Part shown: in pieces, positions 29,170 to 37,023 of the stretch
How the letters are laid out: each line of letters starts with the position of its first letter
Position numbering within the stretch: position 1 is the first letter of the stretch
DNA from: Sphingomonas sp. SUN019
Lineage (GTDB): Bacteria > Pseudomonadota > Alphaproteobacteria > Sphingomonadales > Sphingomonadaceae
Assembly (NCBI RefSeq): GCF_024758705.1
Contig: NZ_CP096971.1
Location: 434,001-498,000 of the forward strand
DNA: 64,000 nt
Reading direction: 5' to 3'
Notes under the pieces: generated by a model
The model's database searches: none
What the model was told of the DNA's origin: nothing
The model's input: the letters and a program-made list of their open reading frames with translations, nothing else
Made by a program: the position numbers and the translations under genes

Positions 29170-30347
29170 CCGAAGACACCTTCCGCACCGAAACCCGCGC
29201 CTGGCTGGAGGCGAACTGCCCGCCCGAAATGCGCGAACCCGTCCGCACCGACGCCGACGTCTGCTGGGGCGGGCGCGACCAGTCGAAGCTGACCCAGCCG
29301 CAAAAGGACTGGATGAACCGCATGGGCGAACGCGGTTGGACCGTGCCCGACTGGCCGAAGGAATATGGTGGCGGCGGTTTGAACCCGGCCGAGACGAAGA
29401 CCCTGCGCGAGGAAATGGCCCGCATCCGCGCGCGCAACCCGCTCAACAGCTTCGGCATATCGATGCTCGGCCCGGCGCTGCTGAAATACGGCACCGAGGA
29501 GCAGAAGAAGGATCACCTCCCCAAGATCGCGCGCGGCGAAATCCGCTGGTGTCAGGGCTATTCCGAACCCAACGCCGGGTCCGACCTGGCCAGCCTGGCG
29601 ACCAGCGCCGAGGACAAGGGCGACCATTTCCTCGTCAACGGCCAGAAGGTGTGGACCAGCTACGCCGACTACGCTGACTGGATCTTCTGCCTCGTCCGGA
29701 CCGACAAGACTAACAAGCACAACGGCATCAGCTTCGTTTTGTTCGACATGGCGACGCCGGGCGTGTCGACGAAACCGATCCTGCTGATCTCGGGCTATTC
29801 ACCCTTTTGCGAAACGTTCTTCGACGATGTGAAGGTGCCGAAGGAGAATCTCGTCGGCACGCTGAACAAGGGCTGGGACGTCGCGAAATATTTGCTCGGG
29901 CATGAGCGCGAGATGATCTCGGGCATGGGCCTCGGCGGTGGGTCGAAAAACCCGTTGATCGAGGGCGCGCTGGCGACGATCGGGGTCGATCACGACGGCA
30001 AGCTCGCCGACCCCCTGCTCCGCGCGCAGATCGCGCAGTTCGAGGTCCGGTCGAAGGCGTTCGCGGCGATGTCCGAACGCTTCATCGACGAACTGAAGGC
30101 CGGAAAGGCGCATCCTGCCGATCCGTCGATGATGAAATATTACGGCACCGAACTGAACAAATCGCGCCACGAGTTGATGATGGCCGCGGGCGGATCGGAC
30201 GCGCTGGAATGGGACAGCGACCGCTCCGACGGCGGCGCCGCGCCCCGCGCATGGCTCCGCACCAAGGCCAATTCGATCGAGGGCGGAACGAGCGAGGTGC
30301 AGCTGAACATCGTCGCCAAACGCATCCTGGAATTGCCGGGAGCGTAG
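29166..30347 (+). CDS. Acyl-CoA dehydrogenase, alpha-type subunit (pair 1)
   Basis: This flavoprotein dehydrogenase of 393 residues introduces a 2,3 double bond into an acyl-CoA. Seen are the FAD-contact segment RWCQGYSEPNAGSDLASL, the core WTSYADYADWIFCLVRTD, and the C-terminal EGGTSEVQLNIVAKRILELPG. The likely catalytic base is Glu247 (LLGHEREMISG), which aligns with the Glu of isovaleryl-CoA-dehydrogenase-like enzymes. Its ATG overlaps the amidase stop by 4 bp. The next gene encodes a dehydrogenase paralogue lacking that Glu, so I infer an alpha2-beta2 heterotetramer of the kind known for steroid side-chain dehydrogenases (ChsE/FadE pairs). The substrate may therefore be bulky. Confidence 0.92.
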   Translation: MTEDTFRTETRAWLEANCPPEMREPVRTDADVCWGGRDQSKLTQPQKDWMNRMGERGWTVPDWPKEYGGGGLNPAETKTLREEMARIRARNPLNSFGISMLGPALLKYGTEEQKKDHLPKIARGEIRWCQGYSEPNAGSDLASLATSAEDKGDHFLVNGQKVWTSYADYADWIFCLVRTDKTNKHNGISFVLFDMATPGVSTKPILLISGYSPFCETFFDDVKVPKENLVGTLNKGWDVAKYLLGHEREMISGMGLGGGSKNPLIEGALATIGVDHDGKLADPLLRAQIAQFEVRSKAFAAMSERFIDELKAGKAHPADPSMMKYYGTELNKSRHELMMAAGGSDALEWDSDRSDGGAAPRAWLRTKANSIEGGTSEVQLNIVAKRILELPGA

Positions 30348-30390
30348 CCGCGACGCTCCCGCCGCCCGACACTCACGAGAAAGATTCCGA

Positions 30391-31518
30391 ATGCCGCTCT
30401 ACCTCAACGAAGACCAGCAGATGCTCCGCGACGCCGCGCGCGAATTCGTCGGCGAACAGATGCCCGTCGCCCACATGCGCGCGCTCCGCGATACAAACGA
30501 CACGACCGGCTTCAGCCGCGATCACTGGAAGCAGTTCGCCGAGATGGGCTTCACCGGCATCCTCATCGGCGAGGACCACGGCGGTCTCGGCCTCGGTCAT
30601 GTCGAGGCGGGCGTCGTGCTGGAGGAGATCGGGCGCAACCTTGCCCCCTCCCCCTTCCTCTCCACCGCGGTCGCCGCGGTCGCAGCCCTCAAGGGCACCG
30701 GCGCCGCCGAACGCTGGTTTCCCGGCATCGTCTCTGGCGACACCGTCGCCGCGCTAGCGATCGACGAAAGCGCCAAGCACCGCGCGAGCGTCGCGCTGAA
30801 GGCCGAACGCTCCGGCAACGGCTTCAAGCTGACCGGCGCGAAGCAGTTCGTCACCCACGGCCACGTCGCCGACCTGCTGATCGTCGCCGCGCGCACATCC
30901 GGCAGTGCGAACGACACGGACGGCGTGACCCTGTTCGCCGTCCCCAAGGACGCCGCAAAGCTGACCGCCACGCCCGAACGCCTCGCCGACGCCAACCTCG
31001 CCGCGCGGATCGAATTCGACGGGGTGGAGGTCGATGCCGACGCGGTGATCGGCGAAGTCGACGCCGGCCGAAGCCCGCTCGACCGCCTGCTCCGCGCAGG
31101 ACGCACCGGAGCCTCGGCGGAATTGCTCGGCGTCGGCGGCGGCGCGATGGACATGACGGTCGACTATCTCAAACAGCGCAAGCAGTTCGGCGTGCCGATC
31201 GGCAGCTTCCAGGCGCTCCAGCACCGCGCCGCGCATCTCTATGCCGAAATGGAGGTCGCCCGCGCCGCGGTCCTGAAGGCGCAGCAATTGCTGGATGCGG
31301 GCGATCCCAAGGCCGACGCGGCGGTGTCCGTCGCCAAAGCGATGACCGGCATGGCCACCACGCTCGCGGTGCAGGAAGGCGTCCAGATGCACGGCGGCAT
31401 CGGCATGACCGACGAATATGACATCGGCTTCTACATGAAGCGCGCGCGTGTGCTGGCCGAGCTGTTCGGCGACGCGAACTTCCACGCCGACGCGCTCGCG
31501 ACGGCCGCGGGGTATTGA
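30391..31518 (+). CDS. Acyl-CoA dehydrogenase, beta-type subunit (pair 1)
   Basis: This is a 375-residue acyl-CoA-dehydrogenase-fold protein. It has the middle and C-terminal domain signatures (KLTGAKQFVTHGHVAD; YLKQRKQFGVPIGSFQALQHRAAHLYAEM; QMHGGIGMTDEYDIGFYMKR). The position where the alpha subunit has its catalytic Glu reads LLRAGRTGASAELLG, without Glu, and the C-terminal EGTSE-type motif is absent. It is 43 bp downstream of the alpha gene. This fits the non-catalytic, FAD-sharing partner of a heteromeric enzyme. It may instead be an independent enzyme with a displaced base; I favour the pair. Confidence 0.9.
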   Translation: MPLYLNEDQQMLRDAAREFVGEQMPVAHMRALRDTNDTTGFSRDHWKQFAEMGFTGILIGEDHGGLGLGHVEAGVVLEEIGRNLAPSPFLSTAVAAVAALKGTGAAERWFPGIVSGDTVAALAIDESAKHRASVALKAERSGNGFKLTGAKQFVTHGHVADLLIVAARTSGSANDTDGVTLFAVPKDAAKLTATPERLADANLAARIEFDGVEVDADAVIGEVDAGRSPLDRLLRAGRTGASAELLGVGGGAMDMTVDYLKQRKQFGVPIGSFQALQHRAAHLYAEMEVARAAVLKAQQLLDAGDPKADAAVSVAKAMTGMATTLAVQEGVQMHGGIGMTDEYDIGFYMKRARVLAELFGDANFHADALATAAGY

Positions 31519-31520
31519 TC

Positions 31521-31644
31521 CTTCTCCCTCTCCCCTTCAGGGGAGAGGGTGGCCGAGCGAAGCGAGGTCGGGAGAGGGGCATGTCGTGACACTTTGTCCA
31601 GGCCCCTCTCCCCGACCCTCTCCCCTGAAGGGGAGAGGGAGAAG
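31521..31644. repeat. Inverted repeat, family E, copy 2
   Basis: Outer arms CTTCTCCCTCTCCCCTTCAG... and ...CTGAAGGGGAGAGGGAGAAG are near-perfect inverted copies, with inner GGGAGAGGGGC / GCCCCTCTCCC arms. It starts 2 bp after a dehydrogenase stop codon. It ends 10 bp before the tesB start, so its last bases run into the tesB ribosome-binding site. Confidence 0.92.
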
Positions 31645-31654
31645 AAGGACACCC

Positions 31655-32551
31655 ATGACCGACACCCCCACGCCCGAAGCCCTCGCCGCCGACCTCATCG
31701 ACCTCCTAGATATCGAGGAAATCGACACCGACCTCTATCGCGGTCGCCGGTCCTCGAACGGCGTCGGCCGCGTCTTCGGCGGACAGGTCATCGCGCAGGC
31801 GCTCCAGGCCGCGCAACGCTCCACCGATGCACCGAAGGTCGCGCACTCGCTTCACGCCTATTTCATGCGCGCGGGGAATGAGGATTATCCGATCATCTAC
31901 CGCGTCGTGCGCGATTTCGATGGCAAGAGCTTCTCCACCCGCCGCGTCATCGCGATGCAGCGTGGGCAACCGATCCTCAACATGGCGTGCTCGCTACAGT
32001 TGCCCGAGGACGGCTTCACGCATCAGGACACGATGCCCGACGTCCTCGCCCCCGAATCGCTGAAGTCCGAAGCAGAGATCCGCGCCGAATCCAGCGCCCA
32101 TGTCGACGAACGCTTCCGCCGCCAGCTCACCCGGCCGCGCCCGATCGAGATTCGCCCGGTCTATCCGCGGCAATGGTTCGATCCGCAGCCGACCGCCCCG
32201 CTCCAGCACAGTTGGTTCCGCATCGTCGCTCCGATCGGCGACGACCCCGCACTCCACCGCGCCGTCCTGTCCTACGCCTCCGACATGGCGCTGCTCGGCA
32301 CCTGTATGCTCCCGCACGGCGTCAACTGGACCACGCCCGGGTTCCAGACCGCCAGCCTCGACCATGCGCTGTGGCTGCACGAGGATTTCCGCGCCGACGA
32401 CTGGCTGCTCTACGTCACCGACAGCCCATGGGCAGGCCACGCCCGCGGCTTCAACCGCGGCAAGATCTTCGCACGCGACGGACGGCTGGTGGCGAGCGTC
32501 ACGCAAGAGGGGTTGATCCGCTTGCGCGAGCCGAAAGAGAAAAACGCATGA
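31655..32551 (+). CDS. tesB: Acyl-CoA thioesterase II
   Basis: This double-hotdog acyl-CoA thioesterase releases free acid and CoA in the cytoplasm. The 298-residue product has the TesB N-terminal hotdog (GRRSSNGVGRVFGGQVIAQAL; HAYFMRAGN) and the C-terminal hotdog with the catalytic Asp in SYASDMALLGT and Gln in SVTQEGLIR. A much longer open frame upstream is repeat-derived and not coding. The start is the ATG at 31655, with AGAAGGA about 7 bp before it formed at the end of the family E repeat. The stop overlaps the next ATG (ATGA), so it is coupled to the DUF885 gene. Confidence 0.95.
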   Translation: MTDTPTPEALAADLIDLLDIEEIDTDLYRGRRSSNGVGRVFGGQVIAQALQAAQRSTDAPKVAHSLHAYFMRAGNEDYPIIYRVVRDFDGKSFSTRRVIAMQRGQPILNMACSLQLPEDGFTHQDTMPDVLAPESLKSEAEIRAESSAHVDERFRRQLTRPRPIEIRPVYPRQWFDPQPTAPLQHSWFRIVAPIGDDPALHRAVLSYASDMALLGTCMLPHGVNWTTPGFQTASLDHALWLHEDFRADDWLLYVTDSPWAGHARGFNRGKIFARDGRLVASVTQEGLIRLREPKEKNA

Positions 32552-34371
32552 AGATCGACCGCCGCACGCTCCTCGCAGGCGCTACCGCCCTCGGCGCAAC
32601 CGCCGCCTTCCCCGCCCGCGCCGCCACCGCCGCCGACGCCACAGCCCTGAAAACCCTCGACGCGCACGCCGAGGCGCTGCTGAAGGCTTACCCCGAATCC
32701 GCCGCCTATCTCGGCCTCGACACCGGCCCCCGCGCCGATCTGAAATCCAAACTCACCGACCGCAGCGCCACCGCCGAAGCCGCCCGCCGCACCGACGCCG
32801 CCGCACGCCTCGCACAACTAAAGGCGATCCCCCGCGACACGCTCTCCCCCACGGTCCGCGTCCACCTCGACACCACTCAGACCGCGCACGACATCGCGCT
32901 CGACGGCTGGCGGCGGATGCCGGTCGGGGACATGGCGTTCCTGTCGAACAATGGATACCGCAGCACGCCTTATGTCATCAGCCAGGGCAACGGCGCGTTC
33001 GTCGACACGCCCGACCTGCTCGAGAACAAGCACGGCGTCGCGACGAAAGCCGACGCCGAAGCCTATCTCGCCCGGCTCGAAGCCTATGCCGGACAATTGA
33101 CCGCCGAGACCGAACGCCTGAATGCCGACGCCGCAAAGGGCATCCTGCTCCCCGGCTTCCTCAACGACATCACCGTGAAGCAACGCCGCGCCGGGGCCGC
33201 CGAACCCGCCGCCACCGCCGCGATCATCACCACCTTCGCCGCGAAGACGAAGGCGGCGGGCCTTACCGGCGACTGGACTCAGCGCGCCACCGCGATCGTC
33301 GAACGCCGCGTCACCCCCGCGCTGTCCGCGCAGGCCGACGCCTTCGCCGCACTCCGCCCGCGCGCGAAGGACACGCCCGGCATGTGGGAACAGCCCGACG
33401 ACGCCGACCGCTACGCCTGGCTCGCCGAGGCTGGCACGACGACGAAGAACACCCCCGACGGCATCCACGCCTCGGGCCTCGAACAGTGCAAGGCCTACGC
33501 CGCCGAACTCGATCCGCTGCTCCGCGCGCAAGGCCTGAGCCAAGGCACCGCGGGCGAACGCCTCGCCGCACTCGGCAAGCGGCCAGACCTGCTGTTCGCG
33601 AACACCGACGCGGGCCGCGCCGAACTGCTCGCCTACCTCAACGCGATCGTCGCGAAGCTGCGCCCGAAACTGCGCGGCGCGTTCGGCAAGCTCGTCCCCG
33701 GCAACCTCGTCATCAAACGCGTGCCGGTCGCGATTCAGGACGGCGCGCCAAACGGTTACGCGGGGCCGGGCTCGATCGACGGCAAGACCCCGGGCCAGTA
33801 TTTCATCAACCTGAAGGACACCGGCATCTGGCCGCGCTTCGCGCTCCCGACGCTGACCTTCCACGAGGGGATTCCCGGCCACATCTGGCAGGGCGAATAC
33901 ACCTTCTCGCTCCCGCTGATCCGCACCTTGCTCGGCTTCAACGCCTACAGCGAAGGCTGGGGGCTGTACGCCGAACAGATCGGCGACGAACTTGGTTACT
34001 ATCAGGACGATCCGCTCGGCCGCATCGGCTACCTCCAGTCGATGAACTTCCGCGCCGCGCGACTGGTGGTCGACACCGGCCTGCACCACAAACGCTGGAC
34101 GATGGATCAGGCGATGCGCTGGTTCATGGGCGCGACCGGCTTCACCGAAAGCCAGGCCGGATCGGAACTGCGCCGCTATTGCACCTGGCCGGGACAGGCG
34201 CTCGGCTACAAGACCGGCCACAACGAAATCAACGGCCTGCGCGACGCGGCGAAAGCGAAGCTTGGGGCGAGGTTCGACGTTCGCGGATTCAACGATACGG
34301 TGGTGCAGACCGGCGGCGTGCCGCTCGGCGTGCTCGCGACGGTGGTGGAGCGGTGGAGTGCGGGTGTTTGA
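32548..34371 (+). CDS. DUF885 family putative zinc metallopeptidase, Tat-exported
   Basis: This 607-residue protein has an N-terminal twin-arginine signal (KIDRRTLLAGATALGA, cleaved after about residue 25 at PARA-A), so it should be exported folded to the periplasm. The metallopeptidase signature HEGIPGH is at 439-445, with a downstream Glu in AYSEGWGLYAEQ (about 469) as third zinc ligand. These motifs define the DUF885 group of predicted gluzincins. The substrate is unknown. It is the last gene of the plus-strand series and overlaps tesB by 4 bp. An exported peptidase in an acyl-CoA operon is unexpected, so a link to acyl-peptide or amide substrates is only a guess. Confidence 0.9.
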   Translation: MKIDRRTLLAGATALGATAAFPARAATAADATALKTLDAHAEALLKAYPESAAYLGLDTGPRADLKSKLTDRSATAEAARRTDAAARLAQLKAIPRDTLSPTVRVHLDTTQTAHDIALDGWRRMPVGDMAFLSNNGYRSTPYVISQGNGAFVDTPDLLENKHGVATKADAEAYLARLEAYAGQLTAETERLNADAAKGILLPGFLNDITVKQRRAGAAEPAATAAIITTFAAKTKAAGLTGDWTQRATAIVERRVTPALSAQADAFAALRPRAKDTPGMWEQPDDADRYAWLAEAGTTTKNTPDGIHASGLEQCKAYAAELDPLLRAQGLSQGTAGERLAALGKRPDLLFANTDAGRAELLAYLNAIVAKLRPKLRGAFGKLVPGNLVIKRVPVAIQDGAPNGYAGPGSIDGKTPGQYFINLKDTGIWPRFALPTLTFHEGIPGHIWQGEYTFSLPLIRTLLGFNAYSEGWGLYAEQIGDELGYYQDDPLGRIGYLQSMNFRAARLVVDTGLHHKRWTMDQAMRWFMGATGFTESQAGSELRRYCTWPGQALGYKTGHNEINGLRDAAKAKLGARFDVRGFNDTVVQTGGVPLGVLATVVERWSAGV

Positions 34372-34425
34372 GACGGTAAGATGCACGTACACCTAATGTT
34401 ACGATACGCTCCGCCCGCCGCCTCT

Positions 34426-34511
34426 GTCATGCCGGACCTGATCCGGCATCCACCAATCAACAAGCTTCAGCATCGGCGGCACCGTGGATGCCGGATCAAG
34501 TCCGGCATGAC
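34426..34511. repeat. Inverted repeat, family C, copy 2
   Basis: Two 28-bp arms (34426-34453, 34484-34511) match at 27 of 28 positions, each with an inner CCGGA...TCCGG palindrome. It lies in the 196-bp gap between two convergent genes, and I see nothing else there. Confidence 0.92.
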
Positions 34512-34567
34512 GGCGGGTAAACCTAGCCGAACACGCCATGACGTCGGGTATTCGTTGGAACCGGACA

Positions 34568-34957
34568 TTAGGAATATGGTGCGAACTTCCGTTCGTGGGA
34601 CACTCGCACGGGCCCGCAGCGACCTTCGACGCTTAACAATTCTCGCGGTCGGAAGCCGTGCTGAACGCGAAGATGCCCAGCGCTTTCCCAAATCAGCCGT
34701 GTCGGGGACTCATTTTTAGCCTCAAGGACTTGGCAACCCAGCCACCGAAATCGCGGTTGCCACCAGCGCCAGACATGCACTCGCTCGTTCTCGGCGGATA
34801 GCGGTGTTCCATCAATGAAGGCGGTTGCCACCCATTCGCCGCTAGGCGAGACGGCTCGTTCTCGTTCGTAGGCCAGCGCAAAGTTGAGCCAGATGACGCC
34901 CCCGAAGGCTAAAACCAGCCCAACCACCAATCCCGCAGCGCACCCGCGTCGTGTCAT
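34568..34957 (-). CDS. Hypothetical membrane-anchored small protein (129 aa)
   Basis: I do not recognise this protein. It starts at the ATG at 34957 and has an N-terminal membrane segment (about 8-30, GLVVGLVLAFGGVIWLNFALA). A soluble part follows with SPSGEWVATAFIDGTPL, a Trp-rich patch (VHVWRWWQPRFRWLG) and a C-terminal stretch (WESAGHLRVQHGFRP). It may be a periplasmic protein tethered to the inner membrane. Base composition is visibly less GC-rich than its neighbours, and it is flanked by a repeat and a gene-poor stretch, so it may be a transferred or orphan gene. Coding support is moderate: one clean frame, a plausible topology and no homologous partner gene nearby. Confidence 0.6.
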   Translation of the reverse strand: MTRRGCAAGLVVGLVLAFGGVIWLNFALAYERERAVSPSGEWVATAFIDGTPLSAENERVHVWRWWQPRFRWLGCQVLEAKNESPTRLIWESAGHLRVQHGFRPRELLSVEGRCGPVRVSHERKFAPYS

Positions 34958-35125
34958 TAACTGCCCTCATGCCACCAAGCCGTACCTTCACGGGTAGACC
35001 TAACGGCTGCAAGTGGGCGAAAGCCGCCATCCGCGTTTTCCTACACGGTGCCAACTTGGTAAGGGTCGCTTGCTATTTCTCATCGCCGGATCACGACACG
35101 CCACAGCACGCATGTAACATGGCGT

Positions 35126-35198
35126 CGTTGGTGTGACCTTAGTGTGACTTTCGACACGTGCGAACGCGTTCGTTGGTGTGAACTTGTGTGAACTTTGG
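35126..35198. repeat. Short direct repeats with GTGAMCTT motif
   Basis: CGTTGGTGTGACCTTAGTGT... (35126-35153) is repeated as CGTTGGTGTGAACTTGTGTG... (35171-35198). Within each, GTGA(C/A)CTT-like motifs recur at 10-11 bp. A palindrome CGAACGCGTTCG (35161-35172) lies between the units. They sit just downstream of a dehydrogenase stop codon, in a 265-bp gap where I see no gene. Confidence 0.6.
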
Positions 35199-35222
35199 CC
35201 CGATCAGAGCGCGTTCGACCGC

Positions 35223-36023
35223 CTAAACCGCCGTCCGGCCGTATTCCTGCTTGGTCACCGGATGGCTCGACGACAGCCCCCCATCGACCGCGATCGCCTG
35301 GCCGTTGACGTAGCTGGCATCGTCGCTCGCCAGGAACAATGCGACCTTCGCCAGTTCCTCGGGCTGCGCACCGCGGCGCAGGGGGTTCAACCGCCCGACG
35401 CGGTCCATCTTCCCCGCCTCGCGCGCGTAATCGAAGGTCGGCTTGGTCATGCCCGTCTCGGTCAGGCCCGGACACAGCGCGTTCACCCGGACGTTCGAGC
35501 CCGACAATTGCTGCGCCGACGTCATGGCCAGGCTGATGACCCCCGCCTTCGACGCGGAATACGCCGGCGACCCTGCGCCCGAACGGATGCCCGCCACGCT
35601 CGCGGTCAGCACCAAAGCCCCGCCGCCACGCTCGGCGATCTTCGGCGCGGCGTGCTTCACCATCAGATACGGGCCGATCACGTTGACGCGCAGCACCTCG
35701 GCGATCAGCGCGACGTCGGTGTCGAAGATGTTGGCCATCCCGCCCGAAATCCCGGCGTTGGCGAACGCAATATCCAGCCCGCCGAACGTGTCGACAGCCA
35801 GCGCGACGGTGCGAATCACGTCCTCCTCGACGCCCGCATCCATCTCGATCGCGACCGCCGTGCCGCCCGCATCGGTGATCGCGTTCACGGTATCGTGTGC
35901 GGCGGTGGTCTTGTCGGCGACCACGACGCTTCCGCCCTCGGCCGCAAACAGGATCGACGCCGCGCGCCCGATGCCCGACCCGCCGCCGGTGACGATGATC
36001 GATTTGTTGGTGAAGCGCGCCAT
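35223..36023 (-). CDS. Short-chain dehydrogenase/reductase
   Basis: This 266-residue NAD(P)-dependent oxidoreductase has a classical SDR Rossmann fold. The cofactor motif is TGGGSGIG (about 12-19), the structural motif is NAGIS, and the catalytic Ser, Tyr and Lys are in LTASVAGIRSG and YSASKAG. Asp in VVADKTT after the second strand suggests NAD preference. The C-terminus holds the substrate loop and dimer region (DGGLSSSH). It is in the acyl-CoA catabolic region, with a family B repeat separating it from another SDR upstream. A hydroxyacyl-CoA or alicyclic alcohol substrate is inferred from context only. Confidence 0.9.
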   Translation of the reverse strand: MARFTNKSIIVTGGGSGIGRAASILFAAEGGSVVVADKTTAAHDTVNAITDAGGTAVAIEMDAGVEEDVIRTVALAVDTFGGLDIAFANAGISGGMANIFDTDVALIAEVLRVNVIGPYLMVKHAAPKIAERGGGALVLTASVAGIRSGAGSPAYSASKAGVISLAMTSAQQLSGSNVRVNALCPGLTETGMTKPTFDYAREAGKMDRVGRLNPLRRGAQPEELAKVALFLASDDASYVNGQAIAVDGGLSSSHPVTKQEYGRTAV

Positions 36024-36042
36024 TCCAAACTCTCCGCAAAAT

Positions 36043-36126
36043 CCGTCACCCCAGCGAAGGCTGGGGTCTCAAGCGGCTCCCGTCCCGCGCTTCGTCACGA
36101 GACTCCAGCCTTCGCTGGGGTGACGG
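36043..36126. repeat. Inverted repeat, family B, copy 1
   Basis: Two 28-bp arms (36043-36070 and 36099-36126) differ at a single position. Each has the inner palindrome CCCCAGCGAAGGCTGGGG. It lies between two SDR genes transcribed in the same direction. A perfect-armed copy is at 39184-39263. Confidence 0.93.
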
Positions 36127-36150
36127 TGGAAGGCGGGTGACGGCAGCGAT

Positions 36151-36915
36151 CTAAATCGTAACCCCGCCGTCGATCACCATCACCTGCCCGGTCATGAAAG
36201 CGCTCGCCTTCGACGCGAGATACACCACCGCGCCCGCAATCTCCTCCGGCTCACCGATCCGCCGCATCGGCGTCGAGCGGTTGCGTTCGGCGACTGCTTT
36301 CTCATCCTCCCACAAGGCCTTGGCGAAATCGGTCTTTATCAGCCCCGGCGCGATGCAGTTCACGCGCACCCCGTGCTTGCCGTACTCATGCGCCAGATTG
36401 CGGGCGAGTTGCATATCGGCGGCCTTGCTGATCGCATACGCCCCAATGATCGGCGTGCCGCGCAAGCCCCCGATCGACGACACGATCACGATCGAGCCAT
36501 CCTTGCGCTCCCGCATCTCGTCGATCACCATCGAGATCAGCCAGTGGTTCGACAGGATGTTGTTGTCGAGGATCTTGCGGAACTGCTCATCCGCAATCCC
36601 CTCCTGCGGCCCGTAATAGGGATTGGAGGCGGCGTTGCAGACCAGGCAGTCGATTTGCCCGAATGCGGCGCGCGCCTGATCGACCAGATTCTGCAGCCCC
36701 GCCTTGTCGGAAATGTTCGCCGCGACCCCCATCGCGGTCCCGTCCCCGAACTGCGCGTTGATCTCCGCGGCTACCGCGTCGCACGCATCCTGCTTGCGGC
36801 TGGAGATGACCACCTTCGCGCCCTGTTCGGCGCACGCGATGGCGGAGGCCTTGCCGATCCCGCGGGTGGAACCGGTGATGACGACGACCTTGCCGGTCAG
36901 ATCGAACAAACTCAT
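36151..36915 (-). CDS. Short-chain dehydrogenase/reductase, next to the ACAD10/11-type kinase
   Basis: This is a 254-residue classical SDR starting at the ATG at 36915 (MSLFDLTGKVVVITG). The cofactor motif is TGSTRGIG, the catalytic Ser is in VSSIGGLRG, and Tyr and Lys are in YAISKAAD. Arg after the second strand (ISSRKQDA) suggests NADP. The open frame extends 36 codons further upstream through a family E repeat, but that part is not homologous and the repeat end supplies the GGAG box. It lies directly downstream of the phosphotransferase and zinc dehydrogenase genes. In the levulinate pathway an SDR (LvaD) acts alongside the kinase and the ACAD, and this gene may play that part. Confidence 0.9.
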   Translation of the reverse strand: MSLFDLTGKVVVITGSTRGIGKASAIACAEQGAKVVISSRKQDACDAVAAEINAQFGDGTAMGVAANISDKAGLQNLVDQARAAFGQIDCLVCNAASNPYYGPQEGIADEQFRKILDNNILSNHWLISMVIDEMRERKDGSIVIVSSIGGLRGTPIIGAYAISKAADMQLARNLAHEYGKHGVRVNCIAPGLIKTDFAKALWEDEKAVAERNRSTPMRRIGEPEEIAGAVVYLASKASAFMTGQVMVIDGGVTI

Positions 36916-36918
36916 TCT

Positions 36919-37017
36919 TCTCCCTCTCCCCTTTGGGGAGAGGGCCGGGGAGAGGGGCCTTGGCGACCCATCAACACTGCCCCTCTCCCCAACCCTCTCC
37001 CCGGAGGGGAGAGGGAG
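36919..37017. repeat. Inverted repeat, family E, copy 3
   Basis: Arms TCTCCCTCTCCCCTTTGGGG...AGAGG and CCTCTCCCCGGAGGGGAGAG...GGAG flank a short loop. It fills the gap between the phosphotransferase stop (37024) and the SDR start (36915). Its left end, read on the minus strand, is the purine-rich sequence directly before the SDR ATG. Confidence 0.88.
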
Positions 37018-37023
37018 TTTCAA

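Noticed and set aside
31448..31654. N-terminal extension of tesB
   Set aside because: The extra codons come from the end of the dehydrogenase gene in another frame and from a family E repeat; homology starts at the ATG at 31655.
36916..37023. 36-codon N-terminal extension of the SDR
   Set aside because: It is encoded by a family E repeat and lacks homology, while a good ATG with ribosome-binding site exists at 36915.
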